A stretch of 64,000 nt of DNA from Eunapius fragilis (Eukaryota > Porifera > Demospongiae > Spongillida > Spongillidae). The translations under genes were made by a program, and so were the position numbers. Under the pieces are notes generated by a model, which was not told the origin of the DNA, searched no databases, and worked only from the letters and a program-made list of their open reading frames with translations. The DNA lies in contig OY811971.1 of the NCBI GenBank assembly GCA_963681505.1, forward strand, positions 6,054,756 to 6,118,755, written 5' to 3'. Shown here piece after piece: positions 55,443 through 64,000 of this stretch. The stretch's first letter is position 1. The number at the start of each line of letters is the position of its first letter.

Positions 55443-57090
55443 TACTAATACATTGGCATCCAATGGGTCAGTTAATATCGGCATCAGGTGTCCAACAAGG
55501 GGACCCTTTATGCCCACTTCTTTTTGACTTCGTTCTGCACTGCACCATTCTTTAAACCTCTGCTGACCCCAGTGCAAAGAAATGCAGCTGAACTGTTGGT
55601 ATCTCGATGATGGGGCTTTGGCAGGACCAAGAGATGCAGTATCCAGAGCTCTAAAAAATTTTCAAGCCAACAGTGGCACTTCTGGTCTCCACATTAATTT
55701 GGTTAAATGTGATTTATTCTGTGCCCAAGAGCTTTCCATGTTCCCATCTGACATTCCATGCTCGGCCTGTCCACACTTTGAATTACTAGGTGCCCCCATT
55801 GGGAGTGCGGAATATTGTGCTCAGTACATCGAATCCAAAAGAAAAGATGCATTACATCTATTATCACTTCTACCCCAACTGTGCAACCCACAATTTGCTG
55901 TCACCATGATCCTGAGATCATGTGCTAGTTTCTGTAAGCTCACCCACCTAGCACGGTCTATACTTCCTTCACCAATGTCGGAGTCAGTGTTTAGTCAATT
56001 TGACAATGATGTTCTTCACTGCTTTGATTTATCTGCAGCAATTGAGGTAACACTTCCAGCAGCTAAGCAGGCCTCACGTAACCTGAGTCATGGTGGCCTT
56101 GGTCTGCGTTCCCTTCATCGCCATGCACCTGCCGCATACATCTCATCTCTAACCACATCAATGCCCTCAGACAATTGCTCGGTGACTTCAAAGGTCTACC
56201 TTCTTGCTGCAGTGAATGCGTACAATGCCATGATCAGTCAGCCAGATGCCATCTCAGTTGAAAGTGTACTTGATGTACCAACCCACCAGCACGCACTATC
56301 CTCTCACATTGAAGAAGCTGACTTCAATTCACTTTTTTCCGATGCAACTACCGTGACAAAGGCCAGATTGCAGGCTATCTCTGCACCTCAAGCCCAATCA
56401 TGGCTTAAAGTGCAGCCTTCACCAAAGTTAGGTCTTGCGTTGATGCCTGATGAAGCACAGGTCATTTTAAAATGGTGGCTTGGCCTTCCTTTGACACCTG
56501 AGGGCACTCCATGCCCACTTTGTCATCACAACATGGATGCTTGGGGACATCACATGCTCACTTGTTGCTCTGGGGGAGATGTAATAACCAGACACAACCA
56601 ACTCAGGGACTGTGTTTCTAACTTCTGCCACAAGGCATGCCTTTCCCCACAAATTGAGAAAGGAAGTGGCATTCTTCCTAAAGACCAATCAAGACCAGCA
56701 GACATTCTAGTGCCAAACTGGTCCCTCTCACGCCCAGCTGCATTGACATAAAGGTCATCAATCCGCTTAATTTGCAATTTATACAAGAAGCGGCTCAAAC
56801 CTGTGGTCATGCAGCTGAGATGGGAGAAGAGGCTAAGCACTCAAGAAATGACGAGGCATGTGCCCTTAGAAGATGGTCATGCATCCTTTTGCTTGTAGAA
56901 GTGTTTGGGGGATTGCATGGGCAATGAAGCTATAAATGTACTTTTGGCCATATCCAAAAAGGTAGCCACGCAACTATGTCGACCTCTGAATGAGGTTGTT
57001 GGGCATCTACAGTCGCCTCAGCCTCACCCTCATGAGGCAGAATGCCAGGGCAATTTTGGCCAGATGTGTCTCACCAAACACTTGTTGTGA
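55443..57090 (+). mobile_element. 5'-truncated LINE with YLDD reverse transcriptase
   Basis: Begins inside the reverse transcriptase at ASGVQQGDPLCPLLFDFVLH. After a frame change, a long frame (55582-56751) carries WYLDDGALAG, the catalytic YxDD box, then a thumb region (LTHLARSILPS), HGGLGLRSLHRHAPAAYIS, a knuckle CPLCHHNMDAWGHHMLTC and RPADILVPNW; a second frame change leads to DIKVINPLNLQFIQEAAQ. The RPADI ... DIKVINP pair fits a restriction-like endonuclease. The end reads GNEAINVLLAISKKVATQL. It is of the same general plan as the LINE at 48.6-50.1 kb but clearly a different lineage. Everything upstream of the palm domain is missing. Confidence 0.75.
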
Positions 57091-59087
57091 CTTTTAGTTA
57101 TTTGTAGTGCTTATGTTTTAAATTAATGTATTCTGTACTCTCTGAGCATTATTATTAGTTATGATTATTGTAATGGTACGTCTGTTTATTATTCTATTTG
57201 ATGCACATCCGTGTATTTAAGGCAACTGCATGGTGATTGATGTTGATCGAGGTTGTAATAAACAGTATTATTTGGCACAAGGCAGTGCATAGTTACATAA
57301 TAAGTATTACTGCTCAACTTGCTTTTGTTAACAATCCGGCTAGAGGGGGGGGGGAAAGGGCGGCCCCAGAACTTCAGTGGATTAAAATTCATCAGTATAG
57401 TTAGCATTTGTAGCTAGCAATTCATTGGAATAGTCAGTGCCCAATTAAGGTACTTGTGGGCACTAGACTACAAACATGTATGCATGGGGCCCCATCTCTA
57501 CCCATCAATATATTTGATCAATCTGATTGATTCTATAGCATAAATTGGATTAGAATCGTTAGATCAGTTACTGTGTCATCTAGCATAGTATTCCTGGCCA
57601 TGGAGGGCCCACATTATTCCAGGGGCCCTAGACTATAGTCTGTAGCTTAGAGCTCCAGATTTTAGTCTAGTCAGTCCTATGGTTAATCTGGGCCCGGGGA
57701 GGTAGCCTGGAATTTTTTTTACCTGGTGTATCTGGAATTAGATTAGCAATTGAAAAGTCTCAGTTAAGTCTCTCATGTTGATGAATGGACAATGCATCTT
57801 TCATCAGGTCATTCAGGGAGGACTCAGTTGTACATGAAAGCATACTCCATCATACTGTCTGCACCTGCAGCTAGCTCCTGTACTGTGTGGAGGACTGCTC
57901 GAGAGACATCAACCTTCTCAAGTTGATGTTTGCAGGGACCCACTTAACAAAATACACTGGTAGATTATTTATTTTGGGGGTAGGGGTGGTAACTGATCGT
58001 GATGCATGATGGGGACTAAGTGAAGTCATTTCCAGCTTGAATAGTACTATATAAACCCAAAAGACCTGCCTTCGTTTTAATTGGAGAGAACATACAGCCA
58101 TATACTATAGTACTGAAAACAGTATTTTTTTTCCAAGGTATCTTACTTGCCTTTATAAAATAGTTGCAAAAACCTATCATGCTAATGTTCATATCAACAC
58201 TAAACTCCTGCATACTGCATGTCTTAATCCAGACCCAAATAACCTATCAGAGTTAAGATGCATGACGTTCTAGAAGCTGCATTGTTATTACCAAAATGTT
58301 AAATGTAGTTCATACTTGGCTATTCAGGAAAAATTAGACGCTAGGCTCCCTCAGAAATTTTCACAAGCAAAGCACATTCAGGGGGGAGTCAGAACTTCCT
58401 TATAAAACACCCTGAGAGTACGACAATTTGCTTCTATAAATAAAGAGTTGTCTGAAGTATTATGGGAAATTAATGTAAATGTGATCCAAAAGTATTGACC
58501 CAGTAGTAATAAAATGGTATTTCAAAACAGGACTTGTTACAATGAAACCAGACCAAAAGCCCGAGCTGGTTTTTATAATGCTGACCTCTGCAACTAGTGT
58601 GCTTACACGGGGTGGGGTGGGGGGATGGGAGAGGGGACAGGCCTGTCCTCACCCTGAAAATCAGATGCATAGACAAGGTTGAAAAACTGGGGGGGGGGAC
58701 TATAGCTACGTACACACCATCCTGACACTCTCAGTGCACACCCCATCCCAATACTTCACTGTTAGATTTATCTGGGCCCATCCTGAAAAGACCTCTGTAC
58801 ACAAACCCGTAAGTTAAAGCTTATATTCATAGCTTAGCACTTCTTTGTACATTTACAGGTGCTAAATACAGAATTTTTGTCTGATTTCAAATTAAAGTCA
58901 CTCATGTTCACATATTATTGAAACCACAATCCTACTACCTAACATTGGTTAAACTTAAAAATTCTGCCGCTCCTCCTCCTCCATGACGGCCATGCAGATT
59001 ATTATCCACCTCCTCCTGCCCAGATCACATCAAGTACAACTGAGCAGTAACTAATAATAATAACTTTAAATTAATCACTGGCATGAT
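57091..59087. other. Intergenic, no gene recognised
   Basis: AT-rich sequence with G/C runs near 57346 and 58690. At 58840-58885 TAGCACTTCTTTGTACATTT and GTGCTAAATACAGAATTTTT recall the centre of FB1, but no arms remain. Confidence 0.4.
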
Positions 59088-59181
59088 TTTGGTTTCAATA
59101 GCATAATTTTTCAATGCTCAGTTTTGGAGCTATATCAGTTCTTCTTATTCAAAGATTTTGTACGACTTTCCGATCACCCTG
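59088..59181. mobile_element. MITE M3, truncated inverted copy
   Basis: The inverse of 62718-62810 (CAGGGTGATCGGAAAGTC ... AGCATTGAAAAATTATG) with about 90% agreement by eye. Only one end is present. Confidence 0.75.
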
Positions 59182-60059
59182 TATATCCAGAAAGAATGAA
59201 GTGCTTTTGATCAACCCCACAGGGGAAGAAAATTGTTACTTGAATTCCCATCAGTTCTGGTTTATGAAAATCAACGTGTTGCCAATATTAATGTTAGTTA
59301 ACTTTAATCACTTAATTTTCTTCCTGAAAGTGATTAGTGTTATATGAAAAGTACAGAATTTTTTTATAATTACTATACATTTTTTGCTGATGTGGAACAC
59401 CCTGCATTATGGTGCAATACAGTCGACCAGATATAATGAATGCTTTAAGCTGGATAAAAAATTTTCTAACACATCACTTAGAATGCATACCAGATAGGTA
59501 TTAAGAGGCAGGCAACCATAACAAACACCATGGTTAATGAATTGAACAGTGTAACACAACAATTTTCATGGCAATTCCATTTCAAATTTCACAAATCAGG
59601 TACAATGAATGAAGTGCTTTTATATATCTTCCCATGAATGGTCATGTATGATAATCTGTTTGTTTATCAAATCACAGGGTTAGACAATAATATTTTTTCT
59701 TTAAGTATCTGTGGGTGGGGGGAGGGGGGGGGGGGGTATTGTTCGACCCTGGGACCCCATGGCTATGGCTTTGTATAAACAATTATAATGCCACCTGTGC
59801 TGTGTGATACTACATTTGTTGAGTTTTATTCTTCAAAACAAGAAATCACATGCAATGGTGAATCATTGTACCTCTTATTTTCTTGTGTGGGATATTAATT
59901 TTAAAGGGTGTGCGGGCTAACCACAAGGAGAAAAGCCGTGTTTGATGTCCTTCAAACCCCAAATCAATTTCCAATTCAAAGAAGACCCAGTCTAGTCCAT
60001 TGGCAAGATCCTAAAAGGAAATTCCTGACTCTGATGTGACATATCCCTGTACATGCATG
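59182..60059. other. Intergenic, no gene recognised
   Basis: Contains a G-rich tract at 59712-59737. No frame with recognisable domains. Confidence 0.4.
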
Positions 60060-60063
60060 TTAA

Positions 60064-60540
60064 CTCTTTGAATGCCAAGTGCACATATACATGACCGTAA
60101 TTATCAGTGTCGTGTGTTGATTACAAAAATTGCTTTGACCATAGTATGCAAGTCAAGGCAATGTACAGCTGACATGCATGTAAACATGTAAATGATATAC
60201 ATTTCAACTCATGTGGGGGAGGAGTAAGCATCTTGCATATGTGAGTCTATTATAACCTAGCTCAAGTGTATGTGGTTTAAATAACCCATATACAGATTAT
60301 GAACTGGCAAAAAGGCTGGAGGAGTGAACTGGCATTTGAATTATGATGATTTGGGCTACTGCTTATTGAGAAAAAACAACCAAGCATATCACATATGTAC
60401 TTAAAAGGTTACAAGTGCAGCAAGCATTTGCAAGCATCATGAAGCTTTTGTGGCTTATACTATGAATGTAAAATCATTAACGTTTGAGTGTGTTTAAGCA
60501 TGCACAAATTAACATTCCTGCATTCATGGCATCCAAAGAG
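60064..60540. mobile_element. piggyBac-like MITE with TTAA target sites
   Basis: TTAA at 60060-60063 and 60541-60544 flanks inverted ends CTCTTTGAATGCCAAGTG and CATGGCATCCAAAGAG. TTAA duplications and CTCTTTGNATGCCA-type ends fit the piggyBac superfamily. The 477 bp have no transposase. Confidence 0.75.
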
Positions 60541-61093
60541 TTAAGGCGTGGTAACATAAAGGATCCAAACCATATTATACCGGGCAGTAACCCGTTACAA
60601 AAGAATGTTTACAGCACCAAAGGCTCATGCTAAAGTTCAACATATAATCAAATCATTCACATATGGTGCATGAATAAAAACTCTGCTGGGCTGATACGGA
60701 ATATTGCACATTGGAATCATAGATGCCAGCAGGAGAGAATCTTATGTTAATTATAAAATTTCTACTGTGTTCTATATGTACCTCTAATTAACCAATCAGA
60801 TTGTGCAAATTGTGTATAGCTCTTGTCTAATTAGAGTTATAACCTACTTATAAAACATTGTAGAACAGTGGTGGAGGTACAGATCCGAGAAAAACATCTC
60901 ACCAATAACTTTTCTCCTTGACAATCAATTAATAATTCTTGTGACTCTACCTTTTAAATGGCTACAGTACAGAAGTGCATTAACAATGATTCTCAATCCA
61001 CAAGTGAATACTAGTAATGCAGGCCAGGCATTGAGCACACATATGGACGATCTAAGAGGCAGGCACATGTATGCAACAAAGGCATGCATGATA

Positions 61094-61787
61094 CAGGGTG
61101 TTTGCAAAAGAACGCGTACTTAGGCGAATAGGAACAATCCAATTAGATTATTATTAGCGGTCAAGCAACTGTATCAATACCCTCATAAATCAAACTATTC
61201 AAAGGCCTCCATTAACAAAGTTATTCAAGATTGCGGTTTACGATGATTGATTTTAATAAATAATAATAAGTAGTACAAGATCTGAATATGCGATGAAACA
61301 GCACTAATTTCAAGTTACTAGGTTCAATAGTAATTAAAACCATAAATTGCTGTAAAAATATTCAGGTGAAGCTGATATGTCTAAATATTTTATTATTCCA
61401 GTATAAAAAAGTACAAAACAATATTTGATTTGTAATGGATTATTTAATGATGCGTTATTAACACTCAAAGTTAATAAAAACATAGTGGGTCATATAGCTT
61501 TTTCAAGTTAGATTTGTTGTTTGAATATTAAAACGCTAATCAAATTTCATACTTTTTCAAAATCTCATCAATGTCATTCTGCAGTTTATAAAATTAAGTT
61601 GTTTTACATTGTTTTGAAAATTTAGTTATTTGTAACCTATTTGATTTTATATTTTGAACTGTAACAATGCCTCTCGTAATTGACTAAATGTGGTTATTGT
61701 ACGTTCATAAATTCATTCATTTAGATTGGCAATCCTATTAAAGATTATATTCATTTAAAAGCATTGCGTTCTTTTGCAAAGACCCTG
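61094..61787. mobile_element. TIR element with CAGGGTGTTTGC ends, 694 bp
   Basis: CAGGGTGTTTGCAAAAGAAC at the left and GTTCTTTTGCAAAGACCCTG at the right are inverted; TA flanks both sides. TA duplications suggest a Tc1/mariner-type non-autonomous element. The interior is AT-rich without a long frame. Confidence 0.8.
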
Positions 61788-62283
61788 TATATCACCCATC
61801 CAAATAATGCATGGGATTATTAGTACGTAGTGAGTGACAAGCATGTGTAACCCATCAAATTAAAACTGGTTCATTAAAAAGCGAGGCTACAGTCAGAACT
61901 GCATGTACTTTCCATTCGGTTTAGGACTTTGAGCTCTGAAAAAATGTGAGAGTGATAATAGCATCCAACTGGGCACAACACTTTTGCAGTCAGGGTGAGG
62001 TTAGTAAAGTCAGTAGTCATTCAAATCCCAAACCTAGCTACTTTGGAAAAGGGAACACGTACTGTCGGCTACTCAAATAGCAAAGATTTTCCATAGCTGG
62101 CAAGCAGAACAAAGTTGATAAGCAGGAGTAAAGAAAGGTTACCCAGCACACGTACACTCACCATCCCACACCCACACACATTCACTGTATGAGTACATGT
62201 TCCATGGATCCACAAATCAAATTCAGTGATGCTGTTGTTACATATATGATCATACTTACACCATCTACATACCATCACATTCT

Positions 62284-62311
62284 CACAAATTGTCACACAC
62301 ACACACACACA
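62284..62311. repeat. (CA)n microsatellite
   Basis: About 12 CA units. A matching TG tract is at 62680-62702. Confidence 0.9.
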
Positions 62312-62717
62312 CAAACACTATGTTTAAAACATGCAAAACATTATAATTGGCACTACACACACTTGGCATGTTGATCCCTCTACAATAGTGTGTTCACATT
62401 CCCTGAGGAGGATGCACTGAGAGGATGTCGGCACAGCTTAGAGCTAGTCCAGCAGAAGTCTGGCTGCATAACCTAGAAGGGTTTGAGGAACTGAGTGCTG
62501 CCTCAAGCAATGTGAAGGACAGAGAAATGCCCTCCTGGCAGTACGTAATGACATGGAGATAGGGAATATGATAAATCCCATGGGCTCGATGCTCCCATCT
62601 TTGGTATACCTCATTTTCTTCACAATGACAAAAATGCCACATGTACTCATAAGACATGACTACATACACTATGCTCCCATGTGTGTGTGTGTGTGTGTGT
62701 GTGCCTGTTAAACTATA

Positions 62718-62934
62718 CAGGGTGATCGGAAAGTCGCGCAAAATCTTTGAATTAGTAGAACTGGTATAGCTCCAAAACTAAGCATTGAAAAATTATGGTA
62801 TTGAAACCAAAATCTTGCCAGTGATTATTTTAAAATTATTATATTACTTAGTAGTTATTATAATTTACTGCTCAGTTTATTTAAATGTTCAGTTTTGGAG
62901 TTATTTAATTTTGCATATCTTAAAAATCACCCTG
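62718..62934. mobile_element. MITE family M3, full copy
   Basis: Ends CAGGGTGATCGGAAAG and TTAAAAATCACCCTG are partly inverted, and TA flanks both sides. GCTCCAAAACTAAGCATTGA and TCAGTTTTGGAG are inner arms. A truncated inverted relative is at 59088-59181. Confidence 0.75.
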
Positions 62935-62936
62935 TA

Positions 62937-64000
62937 TATACTGCTCGATTCACCCTTTACCTATGATGTTTGAAATGACATTCATCATACCGCAGAATTC
63001 CTATATGGAACCTACTCTCATAGGTTCCAATACTGCAGGGGGGCAGGAACCTCAACATGAGCGTGTGTATACTGCACTATCAACTGTGCACTATGCCAAA
63101 CAGAGAGGTTCTATTTAACGCTGTACTACAACCACCTAGTAATACAGTATTAGCTAAATGCCTCCCTAGAGTAATTCCCAGCGAGTAGACAGTTGGGTAA
63201 ATTGTATTGTTTTTAATTTCTTTATCGATTAGTTCCATTACCAGCTGCATGGTCATTTAGACAGGAGAAACCTTAGCAAACGGCATTAAAAATAACTGAT
63301 TGTCATGTTAGTATCGCACACGATGGCAGGGTCCAGGGAGCAGCATGTATAAAGAGGGGACAGGTGTGAGGTGTGGTCTATCCCATGGACACATCCCATC
63401 ACATGTTCTCTGCAGGGGAGGAGCACATGGGAGTGGTCAGGAATGCCAGACCAAGTTTAGCATCCAGTAATCAAAATGGTGTGTTTGTGTCAGGGTGCAA
63501 GGGTCAGTGTGAGGTCTCCGTGTATAATGTAATTTACAGAGCCATCAAATTTGAGTGTAGCAATAGCACACACCGCTGACCAAAAATTGTTTAGAAGATA
63601 TTGAAATCTTGTATGTAGTTTGTGATTGCAATATAGTGAGGAAGGATGAGAAGGATGAGGAGGAGGAGGTGGTGGGAAAGGAGGAATTATATCATGGACC
63701 TATCGAGGAGGGGTAAGAAGGAGGATGATGTCTCACCAATGAGGGTGATGTAATAGCGAGGTGATATCAAAATGTGGAGGACCTTGGGTGTTAACATTAG
63801 AATATTGTTTTCTGCTCAACAGATCCAGGACACACAGAACTACCATGGGCATGCATGCAACCAGGAGGGCAAGCAGCAGGAGAGTGGGGATAAACATGCA
63901 GAGAACTTGCAACTATGAGATGCCTCAGATTAAACTTAGGTACATGCACATGCATATTCAAATTTTCAAACACTCATGCACACATACATGACACAAACTT
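62937..64000. other. Intergenic to window end, no gene recognised
   Basis: GGAACCTACTCTCATAGGTTCC at 63007-63029 is a small hairpin, and GA-rich low complexity lies at 63638-63720. No gene is supported. Confidence 0.35.

Noticed and set aside
62394-62741. A minus-strand coding exon near the TG microsatellite
   Set aside because: The 115-codon frame partly translates the TG repeat and the M3 MITE edge, and no family could be recognised for the remainder.

Overview
The window looks like nuclear DNA of an early-branching metazoan, most likely a demosponge. The inference rests on short spliceosomal introns (many about 45-65 nt), a receptor-like gene with an Ig-like domain, fibronectin III domains and a transmembrane segment, a parallel beta-helix/multi-transmembrane gene of a type I associate with sponge and cnidarian genomes, long C/G homopolymers, and a dense layer of animal-type transposons (P, hAT, Ginger-like, MULE-like, Harbinger-like, piggyBac-like, foldback MITEs). 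No rRNA, tRNA or CRISPR was seen.

Layout. 0-7.3 kb: end of a PHD-bearing Ginger-like element, a SWIM-domain TIR element (1806-3357), foldback MITEs, a LINE scrap and an internally deleted hAT (6206-7305). 7.9-10.8 kb: an eight-exon plus-strand gene for a type I membrane protein (signal peptide, Ig-like, three FN3, TM) whose spliced tail carries tyrosine motifs. 11.8-12.3 kb: a GIY-YIG nuclease with two zinc knuckles. 13.8-14.05 kb: a GGGGA satellite. 14.6-19.1 kb (minus): a beta-helix/multi-TM receptor gene that has lost its frame several times and carries a 577-bp DNA transposon. 22.1-30.0 kb: a MULE-like element with 85-bp TIRs and a perfect 9-bp target duplication, carrying a fragment of the host gene PIGN and invaded by a 6-kb two-gene element. 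31.7-33.0 kb: a gypsy fossil. 34.8-40.2 kb: a three-deep nest, Ginger-like inside hAT inside Ginger-like. 40.5-41.0 kb: a broken 3' copy of the reductase gene found whole at 51.9 kb. 42.4-47.3 kb: an almost intact P-superfamily transposon inserted in an 18-bp minisatellite. 48.5-50.1 and 55.4-57.1 kb: two 5'-truncated LINEs with a C-terminal zinc knuckle and endonuclease-like region. 51.9-52.6 kb: an intronless GC-rich BLVRB/NmrA-like reductase. 52.8-55.3 kb: stacked MITEs, a second MULE-like element and a DIRS-like fossil. 57-64 kb: no recognised gene, but three TIR mini-elements.

Host genes with reasonable support are the Ig/FN3 receptor-like gene, the GIY-YIG protein, the reductase and the decaying beta-helix gene. 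Almost everything else is mobile DNA, and the clean target-site duplications let the order of insertion be read. The strongest candidates for something undescribed are the 6-kb element with CAAGATCTTG arrays and divergent BEN-domain and micro-exon genes, the MULE-like carrier of PIGN sequence, and the PHD-bearing Ginger-like elements whose ends are tandem palindromes.
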